A DNA stretch of 64,000 nt from Salinibacter sp. 10B (lineage in GTDB: Bacteria > Bacteroidota > Rhodothermia > Rhodothermales > Salinibacteraceae). The translations under genes and the position numbers were made by a program. How positions within the stretch are numbered: the first letter of the stretch is position 1; each line of letters opens with the position of its first letter. The stretch is taken from assembly GCF_002954405.1 (NCBI RefSeq), contig NZ_MQWC01000004.1, positions 1,572,301 to 1,636,300 on the forward strand, written 5' to 3'. Positions 9,790-19,634 of this stretch are shown here, piece by piece. The notes beneath the pieces were generated by a model. It saw only the letters and a list, made by a program, of their open reading frames with translations, ran no database searches and was not told where the DNA came from.

Positions 9790-10167
9790 TTCAACCTAAT
9801 ATTTTTTACTACCGAGAACGTATTTCTTTGACTGAACATAATCAGAAAGCTCAAGGAAGGAAATCAAACGGCAATCGGCTCCGATTCTTGCAGGGCCATG
9901 TACATGCACCCGTCTGCCGGGTTGATGGGCCTCGGCGCCGGACCTTCGGTCTGACCTAGCATCAATTCTGCTCAATCACGGACTGCGTAGGCCTTTTCCC
10001 AATGTCATTGGAACGCGCCGCGGTCTCCCCTCCCACAGCACTGCTTCTCTATCCACCTCCTTTTTTTGGAAGGGGTTCCATTCTTTTATTTTCCTTTATG
10101 ATAAAGTAGGACCTATATATACTTCAAGGGCACATTCCTGCCTCCTGGACCGACCGTTCCGGCACCA
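9790..10167. other. Divergent intergenic region before TonB receptor
   Basis: About 380 bp between two divergent starts. The stretch from 10055 to 10130 is T-rich and then AT-rich (TATATATA near 10113-10120) and is the likely promoter zone for the receptor gene at 10168. A short imperfect hairpin (GGACC-TTC-GGTC) occurs near 9940. I see no gene and no clear operator. Confidence 0.4.
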
Positions 10168-12498
10168 ATGGTGACGCTGAATGCCCAGCAGCGCGCTCCG
10201 GGCGTCTCTCCCCAAGTAGGAAATCCAACGCTGATCTTTTTTGGGCAGCTCCTGCTGCTCATCATCCTCTGGCTGTCGTGGCCGGGACCGTCAGCGCACG
10301 CCCAGGACGCGTTGCTCCAAGGATTTGTGACCGACGCAACCAGCGGAGAGGCCCTGGCGGGAGCGAACGTTGTCGTGTACGGTTCCGGTCAAAAGCGGCA
10401 GGGGGCGGTCACGAACGAAGAAGGGTACTTTCTCGTCGACGAGCTTTCGCCTGGCCGGTATCGGGTTCGGGTGAGTTTCGTGGGCTACGTTTCGCATCTC
10501 GATACCCTCTACCTCCGGGACCCGCGCCGGTACAGCGTGCAACTCTCGCCTCGCCAACAGGCCCTGGACGAGGTGGTCGTGACCTCACGGAAAGGAGCGG
10601 CGGCCCTGAACGCGGGACGTCAAGAAATTGAGCCAAGTGACCTGCGCCGAATTCCAACGCCGGGTCCGGGCGGCGGTGATCTGGCAGGCTACCTGAAAAC
10701 TCTTCCGGGGGTTGTGTCAATGGGCGACCGTGGAGGACAGCTCTTTATTCGAGGGGGAAAACCGTCTCAAAATCTCATTCTGATGGACGGAATACGCATC
10801 TATCGGCCGTTCCACGCCGTTGGTTTCTTTTCGGCCTTTCCGGAAGATCTCGTGTCCGAGGTGGAATTGTACGAAGGGGGCTTTGGTGCCCGGTATTCGG
10901 GACGGATCTCTTCCGTGATGGATGTGTCGATGCGTGGCGGCAACAACCGGCAGTTCGAAGGCCGATTGGCCCTGAGCCCGTTCCTCACGAGCCTGCGCGC
11001 CGAAGGGCCGGTCCAAAGGGGATCCCTCTCTTTCCTCGGGTCGGTGCGGCGATCGACGATCGAGCAAACGGCCCCTGCGCTCATCGGGCAGGAGGTCCCC
11101 ATGAAGTTCAGCGACGCGTTTTTCAAGCTGCAGCACGCAGGACAAAACTTCCGATGCTCAGGGTCGACGATGCATACGTACGACCGCGGCCGCGTCGACG
11201 CCACCCGGGACCGATCGGTACGCTGGGGCAACCTGGTTGTGGGAGGACGATGCGCCGGCTTCACCCCGGGCTCTGGGAGTTTTTCCGAGGTCAATGTCGG
11301 ACTGACGCATGCCTTCAATGAGATTGGGACGAAGGCCCGAACCCGATCGGCCCACACGTGGGGACTCGGTGTAGACATGCACCTCACGCACTCGCTTGGC
11401 GAAACAGCTCTGATTCCCGGCGACGACACGAAGATACAATGGGGTGTGTACGGTCGTCGGGACGTGTGGACGTACCACTTAAAAGAGAAATTCCAGCACC
11501 TGCGGGACGGATCCTCGATCGTACTAAACGTGGGGGGACACCTCGGAATGGAGATGTCGCCGATCGACAATCTCGATCTGAAACCGAGTGTCGCGCTCAC
11601 CCAGCCGTTCGACTATGGCGTCAGCGTCGAGCCCCGATTCCGCATGGCGTGGCGCCCCTGGGGCACCGAGGCCCGCCAACTGAATGCGGCCCTTGGCCTG
11701 TACCGGCAAACGATTGCGGGGATCAGCGACGAACGAGACGCCGGGGCCTCCTTCACCGCGTGGGTGCCCGCTCCGATCAACGAACGACGGGTCCAGGCGC
11801 TTCATGCCTTGACGGGATGGCGACAAGACATGGGTCGCCTTGGCCTATCGGTCGAAGGATACTACAAGCGACTGACCGACCTCCCCGTCCCCCGCTGGAG
11901 CCCACGCCCTCGATTTACCACTGAAATGCGTTTGGCCGACGGCCGGGTCTACGGTTTCGACACCCGTGTCGAACTTGAGCAAGGACCTTTCTATCTGTAC
12001 CTCGGCTACGGGTACATGTGGATGCAATACACCGCGCCTGACGGGAATTTCGGTGAGTGGTTCAGTGATCCTCTGCAGTCGTACCATCCCCCTCACGACC
12101 GACGCCACCAACTGAAGGGCATCGGAAGCCTCGACGTGGGACGCTTTACAACGCAGATCCGCTGGCAGTACGGGTCGGGGCTGCCCTTCACCCAGCCCAT
12201 TGGATTTGATACCCTGATTCACTGGTCCGGCCTCAACGAACACCCGGCGTCTGACGCCGGGACGGGTCGGGTACTGTTCCAGAAGCCCTATCGCGGCCGC
12301 CTGCCGACCTATCATCGGTTGGACCTCTCGGTGGAATACGTCATCCCGCTCTCGCTCGGCCAACTCACGCTCCGGGCCGGCGGCATCAACGCCTACAACC
12401 GGCAAAATCTGTTTTACTACGACGTGTTCACCCTGCAACGCGTTGACCAGTTGCCTCTTATGCCCTTCGTTTCAATCGAGCTGGAGACGTCCCGATGA
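10168..12498 (+). CDS. TonB-dependent receptor with carboxypeptidase-like N-domain (cassette copy 1)
   Basis: A 776-residue outer-membrane receptor. It has a signal segment (about 27-50, ending SAHAQ), a carboxypeptidase-regulatory-like domain (LLQGFVTDATSGEALAGAN onward), a short linker with EVVVTSRKG, a plug domain with LPGVVSMGDRGGQLFIRGG, and a beta-barrel to the C-terminus. It is shorter than SusC proteins and has no SusD partner; instead its last 4 bases overlap the start of a DUF4249-like lipoprotein gene, a common partnership in Bacteroidota. It is strongly similar to the receptor at 33927-36287 in the plug (shared RGGQLFIRGG, PSQN, AFP, GGFGA) and at the C-terminus (FTLxRVDQLP). The ligand is unknown. 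Confidence 0.9.
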   Translation: MVTLNAQQRAPGVSPQVGNPTLIFFGQLLLLIILWLSWPGPSAHAQDALLQGFVTDATSGEALAGANVVVYGSGQKRQGAVTNEEGYFLVDELSPGRYRVRVSFVGYVSHLDTLYLRDPRRYSVQLSPRQQALDEVVVTSRKGAAALNAGRQEIEPSDLRRIPTPGPGGGDLAGYLKTLPGVVSMGDRGGQLFIRGGKPSQNLILMDGIRIYRPFHAVGFFSAFPEDLVSEVELYEGGFGARYSGRISSVMDVSMRGGNNRQFEGRLALSPFLTSLRAEGPVQRGSLSFLGSVRRSTIEQTAPALIGQEVPMKFSDAFFKLQHAGQNFRCSGSTMHTYDRGRVDATRDRSVRWGNLVVGGRCAGFTPGSGSFSEVNVGLTHAFNEIGTKARTRSAHTWGLGVDMHLTHSLGETALIPGDDTKIQWGVYGRRDVWTYHLKEKFQHLRDGSSIVLNVGGHLGMEMSPIDNLDLKPSVALTQPFDYGVSVEPRFRMAWRPWGTEARQLNAALGLYRQTIAGISDERDAGASFTAWVPAPINERRVQALHALTGWRQDMGRLGLSVEGYYKRLTDLPVPRWSPRPRFTTEMRLADGRVYGFDTRVELEQGPFYLYLGYGYMWMQYTAPDGNFGEWFSDPLQSYHPPHDRRHQLKGIGSLDVGRFTTQIRWQYGSGLPFTQPIGFDTLIHWSGLNEHPASDAGTGRVLFQKPYRGRLPTYHRLDLSVEYVIPLSLGQLTLRAGGINAYNRQNLFYYDVFTLQRVDQLPLMPFVSIELETSR

Positions 12499-13385
12499 TC
12501 TCGCTCCTTTCCTCTACCAAGCGACGGTTCCTTGCAGGAGTTGCTGTTTTCTTCCTTGGCAGTGTCACGTTCGGATGCAGCGACGTCGCGTTCGATCCCT
12601 TCACGGAGACGCATCGGCACTACTCTATGAGTGGATACCTCAACGCTCGCGCCGACACCCAGGTCGTGCGTGTTGAGCGGCTGCGAGACTCGCTGCTTTT
12701 CGGCAATACGTCCCTCAACGCTACGGTCACGATGGCCCATCCGGCCTCCGGACAGAGCTGGACACTGCGAGACTCTCTTTTTCGACTGGGCTCAGGGCGA
12801 ACGGTGCGAAATTTCTGGACGACGGCCCCGGTGCACCCGACGGAGACGTACCGGATCTCGGTTCAGCCCCCGGACAATCGGGGCGCCTCTGCAACGGTGA
12901 CACTCCCCGATACCTTCGCCGCCCCTAAGGTGCTGTCCCATCCCGTCTGTTTGCGTCCTCTCACTCGATGCGGAGGCGCCTTTCGCGTCGAGATTACGGG
13001 CATTGATCGCCTCGCAGCGGCACAAGCGGTGTATCATCACGGCCACTCGTCGACAGTCCGGATCGATTACCTAGACCGCGCTCGTCCGACCGACGATGGC
13101 TTTATCGTGGAGTTGGACTGGCGTGAAGCGATCAAGCGCCTCGATAATGTGGAGGCCTTCACGTGTGTTAACGTCTTCGTGGCGGCGGGCGGGCCCGACT
13201 GGCCGAAAGCGGACACGCTTACTGACGAGAACGCTCCTTCGTACCTACAGCCCGGCGTCTGGTCGAACGTGGACGGGGGCATCGGCTTCTTGGGCGGAAT
13301 TGCCACGATGCTCGTGGACGTGTATCCCCCTCGCGACTGCACCGTGAACGAGGAGCGCTTCGGGCGCACACACGCCGTACGATAG
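12495..13385 (+). CDS. DUF4249-like surface lipoprotein (cassette copy 1)
   Basis: A 296-residue lipoprotein whose signal ends at Cys28 (VTFGC). The ATG at 12495 overlaps the receptor stop in an ATGA, which indicates translational coupling. The mature part is beta-rich and shares RADTQ-VRV near residue 50, DSL, and a W-x-P-x-E-x-YR motif (HPTETYRISV) with the lipoprotein at 33003-33914. This pattern fits DUF4249, lipoproteins usually encoded next to TonB receptors and thought to act as receptor-associated surface components. The family name is tentative since I judged it from motifs alone. Cysteines occur in the second half (CLRPLTRCGG, TCVNV, PPRDC) and may form disulfides. Confidence 0.75.
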   Translation: MISLLSSTKRRFLAGVAVFFLGSVTFGCSDVAFDPFTETHRHYSMSGYLNARADTQVVRVERLRDSLLFGNTSLNATVTMAHPASGQSWTLRDSLFRLGSGRTVRNFWTTAPVHPTETYRISVQPPDNRGASATVTLPDTFAAPKVLSHPVCLRPLTRCGGAFRVEITGIDRLAAAQAVYHHGHSSTVRIDYLDRARPTDDGFIVELDWREAIKRLDNVEAFTCVNVFVAAGGPDWPKADTLTDENAPSYLQPGVWSNVDGGIGFLGGIATMLVDVYPPRDCTVNEERFGRTHAVR

Positions 13386-13419
13386 CACTGCCCCTTCCAA
13401 GCAGCAGAGGGATCGCGCG

Positions 13420-13905
13420 CTATTCAGCGTCGGATAAAAACTCCCACTCCACCACAGAAGCGGAAGCGCCATGCTCCTCGGCCGCATCCAGAAACCGGAT
13501 CTGCTCGTCGGAAAGCTGATCCCAGTGCGGGCATTTTGCTTCGACGAGCCGAACGGACGCGCCCCCAGAATCCCAAAGCACGAGATCCGGAGCCCCCTTC
13601 GACAGGCCCGTGGCCTCGTAGATCATGCCCAGCAGTTCGGACACAAAACCAGGAAGCTCTGTTCGCTCGGTCTCGAAGGTGCCGTCGGGCCCCTGCACGA
13701 GATCCACGACGCCAGACGTTGTGCTCCTGGAGTTGAGCCACGCTCCCGTCTCCCCCAATCGGAGCTCAAGGTGCAGAACAGCCAGCTCAGCAGGCAGACA
13801 TCGGCCCGACATCATGGCAAGCGGCTTTTGCCACCAGCGCCGGGACGACTTCCGAAATCGAAACATGCTTCCCTCGGGAGGGTGATGCTCAGTATGTACA
13901 CGCAT
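13420..13905 (-). CDS. VRR-NUC domain nuclease, single-domain
   Basis: A 161-residue protein whose C-terminal half fits the VRR-NUC fold of PD-(D/E)xK nucleases: GAPDLVLW with Asp107, LVEAKCP with Glu122 and Lys124, and a downstream LSDEQ with Gln135. The N-terminal part is basic (RFRKSSRRWW) up to about residue 35, which could bind DNA. ATG codons at 13905 and 13866 are both possible starts. Such domains occur in phage nucleases, in type III restriction-like enzymes and in the Fan1 repair nuclease; alone, the domain could be a structure-specific nuclease of mobile origin. It converges with the DUF4249-like gene, 34 bp away. The partner or pathway is not visible. Confidence 0.75.
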   Translation of the reverse strand: MRVHTEHHPPEGSMFRFRKSSRRWWQKPLAMMSGRCLPAELAVLHLELRLGETGAWLNSRSTTSGVVDLVQGPDGTFETERTELPGFVSELLGMIYEATGLSKGAPDLVLWDSGGASVRLVEAKCPHWDQLSDEQIRFLDAAEEHGASASVVEWEFLSDAE

Positions 13906-14227
13906 TACCGCGAGTTATCTCAGCTCAAACAAGCACGAAACGGCCGATAGACTCCGACACGGACGATCGATATTGGCTCGCGAAGTATCCAACCACTAGC
14001 GTGCCAGAGAAGCCCTCTCCGTCCGGCAGCGCTCGCCTGAAAACCGCCCGCGCCTATTTTCAGCGGCACGATCTGAGCCCCCTCTGTCCCTCCTGCTCAA
14101 CACTGCCGATACTCGTCCGCTACGGCAAGACATACGCCCCTGCTACTTGCCCCTGGCATAATAAGAGCGGTGGGTTCTGCCGCCCCGTTTGCATTCCCTG
14201 GTATACTGTGCTCATCGCCGCCTCTTC
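13906..14227. other. Non-coding stretch beside the broken DUF6122 gene
   Basis: About 320 bp. One 87-codon frame starting with GTG at 14001 carries CPSC and CPWH motifs, but it runs into the antisense of the DUF6122 gene and lacks convincing codon character, so I do not call it. No repeats, operators or RNA genes were recognised. Confidence 0.4.
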
Positions 14228-14684
<457 letters not shown>

Positions 14685-14782
14685 TCACTCTCGGTCAGCA
14701 AAGACGAACTGCTCTACCGTAACCGCAAGAGAGCGGCAGCAGCCCGGGTTCAGGGGTAGTGGACGTGCTTATGGCGCGCCGT

Positions 14783-15139
14783 TTACTCTTCCTTGCTCGC
14801 GAACCGTACCTGCTCGGCCGCAGCAACCACAAATTGATCTGGGAGGCGACCTGCATATTCCTCCAAGAGACGGCGCAGGACGGAAATCTTATTTTGACCC
14901 CGTTCGTTACCGAGTCGAAGAAGCACAATACCGCAGTGTGGGGATCGTTCACGGTAGACCTTACCGCCGAAGTCCTTGTCGTTCGTGATCAAAATTCGTC
15001 CCTCCTCGTGCGACCGTCGAATAATCTTGCTATCCGCAATACCCGGTGCATCGTCGTACACTGAAAAGACATCGTGCCCCTTTTCCTCCAGCCACCGTGC
15101 AACGGCTGGCCCCGTGCATTCATCTACCAGAAATCGCAT
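14783..15139 (-). CDS. DUF5615 PIN-like protein, putative toxin
   Basis: A 118-residue protein starting MRFLVDE, with Asp6, and carrying ILITNDKDFG (Asp54, Asp56) and LLRLGN. These are the hallmarks of DUF5615, small PIN-like ribonuclease-fold proteins. The gene follows the DUF433 gene with 3 bp between them, the standard DUF433-DUF5615 order, which is widely regarded as a toxin-antitoxin-type module. In this reading the protein would be the RNase toxin and the DUF433 protein the antitoxin. Toxicity is inference from family and context. The acidic residues expected for metal binding are present, so it appears intact. Confidence 0.85.
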   Translation of the reverse strand: MRFLVDECTGPAVARWLEEKGHDVFSVYDDAPGIADSKIIRRSHEEGRILITNDKDFGGKVYRERSPHCGIVLLRLGNERGQNKISVLRRLLEEYAGRLPDQFVVAAAEQVRFASKEE

Positions 15140-15142
15140 GAG

Positions 15143-15385
15143 CTACGCTGCTTTCAAGGGCATGAAGCTCGAATCGGAGAGCGATTTCGCACTGAACAGC
15201 AGACACGCCCGGATGTCCTCCCGCTCAAGTCGATGATACTCTTCAAGAATCTCTTCCTCGGTCGCTCCGTGGGCCATGAGATTCAAGATGTGGTCCACGG
15301 TAAGTCGGGTGCCCTGAATGACGGGCTTTCCAGTCATCACGTCGGGATCGACCGTAATTCGTTCCAGCAGCTCTTCATCACTCAT
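15143..15385 (-). CDS. DUF433 protein, putative antitoxin of DUF5615
   Basis: An 80-residue protein from the ATG at 15385 (MSDEELLERITVDPDVM); an upstream in-frame start at 15475 would add 30 unrelated residues. It carries the DUF433 signature, GKPVIQGTRLTVDHILNLMAHG followed by TEEEILEEYHRLEREDIRACL, which forms a small helix-turn-helix. DUF433 proteins are DNA-binding-like and are generally encoded just before a DUF5615 PIN-like protein, as here. It may repress its own promoter; two copies of a 25-base motif lie upstream at 15476-15500 and 15541-15565 and are candidate binding sites. Confidence 0.88.
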   Translation of the reverse strand: MSDEELLERITVDPDVMTGKPVIQGTRLTVDHILNLMAHGATEEEILEEYHRLEREDIRACLLFSAKSLSDSSFMPLKAA

Positions 15386-15475
15386 AAAATCAGAGAAGCA
15401 AGAGGGGGCTCCGATTTGGTTCGATAGATACAGCCGCAGGGTTTCAAGGTTGCACCAGAGCGCCATGCCACGCAA

Positions 15476-15565
15476 TTATGCCAAACCGCTGGGCATAGTA
15501 CGCGCTGGCAATCCTCTCTAACCATTTGGGCAACGGGCAGTTACGCCAAACCGTTGCGCACAATA
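15476..15565. repeat. Two direct copies of a 25-base motif upstream of the DUF433/DUF5615 pair
   Basis: Copies at 15476-15500 and 15541-15565 match at 20 of 25 positions and share the exact core GCCAAACCG. The spacing is 65 bp centre to centre. They lie between the DUF433 start and the end of smc, so they are placed as operator sites for autoregulation. A third partial echo (CATAGTAC) follows at 15579-15586. Binding is inference. Confidence 0.45.
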
Positions 15566-15693
15566 TCAATAGGTTTGACATAGTACAATACCGGACCCAG
15601 GATCTCAGCGGACCCATACTTCTGCTGATCGACGGAAGGACTCCTCTCTCAAGAACCAGGAAGCCCGCTGTACGTCCGCCGCCAACAGTACTG

Positions 15694-18600
15694 CTACTCC
15701 GTCAGCTCCATCGCCTCGTCGAACTCCACGCCCACGAGCGTCGAGACGCCCTGCTCCTCCATCGTCACGCCGTACATGCGGTCCGAGAGGGCCATGGTGC
15801 GCTGGTTGTGGGTCACGAGCACGAACTGGGTCTCGTCCTCAAAGCGGCGGACGAGGCTCATGAAGCGCTCCACGTTGGCGTCGTCGAGCGGGGCGTCCAC
15901 CTCGTCGAGCACGCAGAAGGGGCTCGGCTTCACGAGGTAGATCGAAAAGAGAAGTGCGGTGGCCGTGAGGGCCTTCTCGCCGCTGGAGAGCTGGTCGAGC
16001 GTCACCGGCCGCTTGCCGCGCGGCTTGGCGATGATCTCGATGGGCGAGTCGATGGGGTCGTCCGGGTCCTCCAGCGCAAGCTCCGCCGTGGCGCCCTCTC
16101 CAAAGAGCTCCGTAAAGATGTCGCCGAAGCTGTCCTTGATCTGATCAAAGGTTTCGAAGAAGCGCTCGGCGGCGGTCGAGTTGATCTCCTCGATCGTTTC
16201 GAGCAGCGTCTCCTCCGCCTCCTCCAGGTCCGCTTTCTGCTCCTGCAAAAAGTCGAGGCGCTCCTTCTCCTCCTCGTACTCCTCCAGCGCCAGCGGATTC
16301 ACGTCCCCCAGCGCGTTGATCGTGCCGCGCAGGCTCTTGACCTCGGACTGGGCCTCTTTCTCGTCGAAGTCCTCCGGCACCTCCACCGGATCGTCGGCGA
16401 GGTCGCGCTCGAAGTCCTCCGCCACGCTCCCCACCACATCCTCAATGCGGGTCTCAATCTCGGCGAGGTGGACGGCGGCCTCGTTCTTTTCGTTGAGGGC
16501 CGACTCTCGGTCCTGCCGGAGGGACCGCAACTGCGACTCCACTTCCGCAATCTCCGACTTGGTGTTCTGTAGCGCCTCTTCGGCCTCTTCGACCTTCTCG
16601 TCGTGCGCCTCCCGCTCGCTCCGGATGGCCTCGATCTGCTCGTCGAGGTCCGTCTGCTTGTCGAGCGCCGCCTCAATCGTCTCCTGATACTCCTCAATCT
16701 TCTCCGCCCGCCTCTCGGTGGCCTGGTCGATCTCGGCAATCCGCTCGCGGGCGCGCTCCAGGTCCTGCTCCAGGTTCTCCAGCCGGTTGCGCGCCTCCAC
16801 GGCGGCCACATTGGCGTCGCTGAAGGCGTCCACGGCCTGTCGCTCGCGCTCTTCGGCTTCCTCAAGGGCTTCTTCGGCCTCTGCCCGTTTCTGCCGGAGG
16901 GCATCGACCCGCTCCTGTCCTTCTTCCACCTGCGCGCGCAGCGCCTCCGCCTGCTCCCGGTGCTCGGCCCGCTCGGCCTCAATTTCGTCCGCCCGCTCGC
17001 GAAGCTCCTGGCGGCGCTCCTCCACCGACTCCTTTTCGTACTCCAGCCGCTCGACCGTCGACTGCACGTCGGACAGCGCCTCCTCGGCCTCTCGCACTGC
17101 CGCCCGGCGGGCGTCCAGGTCGATCTCGTGGAGGGCCTGCCGCGCCTCCTCAACGGTCGTTTCCTGCTTCTCGCACTTCTGCTGAAGCTCGTTCATATGC
17201 TCGCGGGCCCGGTCCAGCTGCTCGCGGCGGCCCAGCCGACTGGCGGCGGGGGAGACGTTTTCGGTCTGGCTCCCCCCCTTGACCACACCGCGCCCATCCA
17301 CCCACTCGCCGGTGCGTGCGAAAATGCGGATCGGCCCCTCGGCCTGGTCGGCGGCGGCCTCTACGTCGTCGAGCGTGTCGGTGAGGTAGCAGTCGTGCAG
17401 CAGGGTGTCGGCGAGGGCGTCGTAGGCCGTGTCGGTAGTGCGCACCACGTCGCGGAGCGGGGTGGTGCCGGCGGGGGCCTCCCCGTTCGGGACCGACGCG
17501 GGAAGATGGTCGAGAATGAGAAAGGAGGCCTGTCCCTTCTCGGCCTCCCGCAGCTGAGCGATGGCGGACCGAGCGTCCTCGGGGGTGCGGACGACGATGC
17601 ACGAGGCGAGGTCGCCCAGCGCCGCGTCCAGGGCCACACGCACCTCGTCGTCGCAGGCCAGCACGTCGGCCACCGTTTTCAGATCGTCCAGCGACCCGTC
17701 CGTGGCGAGATACTGCACGGCGTCCGACAGCTCGTCGTAGCTCGACACCAGGCCGTCTAGCAGCTCCACCTCGGCCTCGGCGGCGTCGCGCTGCCGTTCC
17801 AGTTCGCGGAGCCGGTCGGTGGCCTCGTCGAGGTTCTGTTCTCTATCCTCGTGCTCCGCTTCCGCCCGGTCGAGCTGAGTCTGCGCCTCCTCCAGTTTCT
17901 CCCGGAGGTCGGCCCGCCGGCTCTGCGCCTCTCGGAGCCGGTCGTCAAATCCCTCGGCCTTTGCCTGAAGCTCGTCCTCTTGCTCGGCGACGCGATCCTG
18001 CTCCTCCTCCAGCATCTCAAGCCGGTTCGTGTGCTGGTCCAGCCGGCGCCGGCGCTCCCCCTGCTCGTCCGCTGCCGCCTCGGCCTTCTCCCGAAGGTCC
18101 TGCACCCGCTCGCGGAGGTCGGCCGCGGCGGCCTTGGCTTCGTCTCGCTCGGCCTCCGCTTCTTCCAGCGCCGCTTCGGCCTCGTCCAGCGCTGGACGCG
18201 CCTGCTCAATCGTGCTCTCCAGCCGCTGCACCTGCCCCGAGAGCTCCTCCCGCTGCTCTAGGGCCTCCTCCTGCGCCTGCTCGGCCTCGTCGCGGTCGCT
18301 GCGCGCTCGGTTCAGGCGCTCGCGCTGCAGTCGCTGCTCGGCCTCCAGGTCACGCACCTGCGCCCGGTGCTCCTGCAACTCTTCGCGGCGCTCCTGAAGC
18401 GTGGCCTCTCGCGCCTCAAGCGTGTCTCGCAATTCCTCCAGTCGCTCCTCCGTCTCGGATTCTTTTGCCTCCAATGCTTTCGCCCGCTCGGTCTGCTCGT
18501 CCTCTTTTTCCTGCAGCTGTTCCTGTTTGTGAATGAGGCGGTCGTACTCCACCTGCGAGAGCAGTAGCTCCAGCCGGTGCAGCTCCGCCTCCGCCTCCTT

Positions 18601-19245
18601 GTACTTCTGTGCCTTCTCGGCCTGGCGCTGCAGCCGCTCCACCTGCGTGCTAATCTCGTCGGTCAGGTCGCGGATGCGCTCCAGGTCGGACTGCGTGTTG
18701 TCGAGCTTGCGGAGGGCCTGGCGCCGGCGCATCTTGTAGCGCGTAATGCCGGCGGCCTCCTCAAACATGCGACGGCGGTCCTCGGTGGAGCCGGACACCA
18801 GCTCGTCGACCATACTCAGCTCAATCACCGAGTAGGCGTCCGCCGCCATCCCCGTGTCCATGAACAGGTCGGTGATGTCCTTCAGGCGGCACTGCGTCCC
18901 GTTCATCAGGTACTCCGACTTGCCGTCGCGGAAGAGGCGCCGCCCGATCGTCACTTCGGAGTACTCCGTGGGCAGCACCCCGTCGGTGTTCTCAATCGTG
19001 AGCTCCACCTCGGCCATGCCGAGCGGGCGCCGGTCGGAGGTGCCGTTGAAGATGAGGTTTTCCATCTTCTCGGAGCGGAGTACGGTGGGCCGCTGCTCAC
19101 CGATCACCCAGCGGATGGCGTCCACAATGTTCGACTTGCCACAGCCGTTGGGGCCGACGATGGTGGTGACGCCGGGATCAAAGGCCAGCGTCGTCGACTC
19201 GGCAAAGCTCTTAAAGCCCTGCAGCTCCAGTTTACTCAGATACAT
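15694..19245 (-). CDS. smc: Chromosome segregation protein SMC
   Basis: A full-length 1183-residue SMC. The head has Walker A at residues 31-38 (GPNGCGKS) and an N-terminal block reading MYLSKLELQGFKSFA; the C-terminal half has the ABC signature LSSGEKALTATALL and Walker B CVLDEVDAPLDD. Between them are two very long Glu/Arg/Ala-rich coiled coils around a hinge (roughly residues 510-680, with DDLKTVADVL and a Gly-rich end VVKGGSQTEN). SMC forms ATP-dependent DNA-looping dimers with ScpA and ScpB, neither of which is in this window. The coiled coil is rich in acidic residues. The ATG at 19245 gives the canonical N-terminus. Confidence 0.98.
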   Translation of the reverse strand: MYLSKLELQGFKSFAESTTLAFDPGVTTIVGPNGCGKSNIVDAIRWVIGEQRPTVLRSEKMENLIFNGTSDRRPLGMAEVELTIENTDGVLPTEYSEVTIGRRLFRDGKSEYLMNGTQCRLKDITDLFMDTGMAADAYSVIELSMVDELVSGSTEDRRRMFEEAAGITRYKMRRRQALRKLDNTQSDLERIRDLTDEISTQVERLQRQAEKAQKYKEAEAELHRLELLLSQVEYDRLIHKQEQLQEKEDEQTERAKALEAKESETEERLEELRDTLEAREATLQERREELQEHRAQVRDLEAEQRLQRERLNRARSDRDEAEQAQEEALEQREELSGQVQRLESTIEQARPALDEAEAALEEAEAERDEAKAAAADLRERVQDLREKAEAAADEQGERRRRLDQHTNRLEMLEEEQDRVAEQEDELQAKAEGFDDRLREAQSRRADLREKLEEAQTQLDRAEAEHEDREQNLDEATDRLRELERQRDAAEAEVELLDGLVSSYDELSDAVQYLATDGSLDDLKTVADVLACDDEVRVALDAALGDLASCIVVRTPEDARSAIAQLREAEKGQASFLILDHLPASVPNGEAPAGTTPLRDVVRTTDTAYDALADTLLHDCYLTDTLDDVEAAADQAEGPIRIFARTGEWVDGRGVVKGGSQTENVSPAASRLGRREQLDRAREHMNELQQKCEKQETTVEEARQALHEIDLDARRAAVREAEEALSDVQSTVERLEYEKESVEERRQELRERADEIEAERAEHREQAEALRAQVEEGQERVDALRQKRAEAEEALEEAEERERQAVDAFSDANVAAVEARNRLENLEQDLERARERIAEIDQATERRAEKIEEYQETIEAALDKQTDLDEQIEAIRSEREAHDEKVEEAEEALQNTKSEIAEVESQLRSLRQDRESALNEKNEAAVHLAEIETRIEDVVGSVAEDFERDLADDPVEVPEDFDEKEAQSEVKSLRGTINALGDVNPLALEEYEEEKERLDFLQEQKADLEEAEETLLETIEEINSTAAERFFETFDQIKDSFGDIFTELFGEGATAELALEDPDDPIDSPIEIIAKPRGKRPVTLDQLSSGEKALTATALLFSIYLVKPSPFCVLDEVDAPLDDANVERFMSLVRRFEDETQFVLVTHNQRTMALSDRMYGVTMEEQGVSTLVGVEFDEAMELTE

Positions 19246-19634
19246 GCACCCAGTACGTCATCAGAATAGAGTGTCCGCGGCCCGGCGTCGTCCACGCGGG
19301 CAAAGCGGAGGCGTCGGTAGATTGGTTCAAAGAACAAACCGAATTGCCGTTTTGCAAGTGTCCGACGGTTCCCGAAAACCCCGCCAACACGCCGCAGACG
19401 GGCGACACACGTCTTCACGCTCCTCTGATTCTGTTATTGTCCACACTCTTTTCTTACCAAACCGAGGATCCCACCCGTCCATCGCAGATCCATTCGCATT
19501 GAGTGTAAATATATCTCTGCCGCGAGAATGAGGACGCATCCGTTCGACTCAAAACCGAATCAGGATCACCTCTCCAAGCGTACGTCGGGACGGATTAATC
19601 AGTGACGTATTTTTCTGGATCGTCGTTTCCTTCC
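19246..19634. other. Divergent intergenic region between smc and a DUF6364 gene
   Basis: About 390 bp containing the promoters of two divergent genes. The segment 19490-19520 is AT-rich (GTAAATATATC) and is a plausible promoter position for smc or an upstream part of the other gene. No repeats or operators were recognised. Confidence 0.4.

Noticed and set aside
15476-15565. Possible start of a CRISPR array
   Set aside because: There are only two imperfect copies (20 of 25 identical), no third repeat unit at the same spacing and no cas genes in the window.
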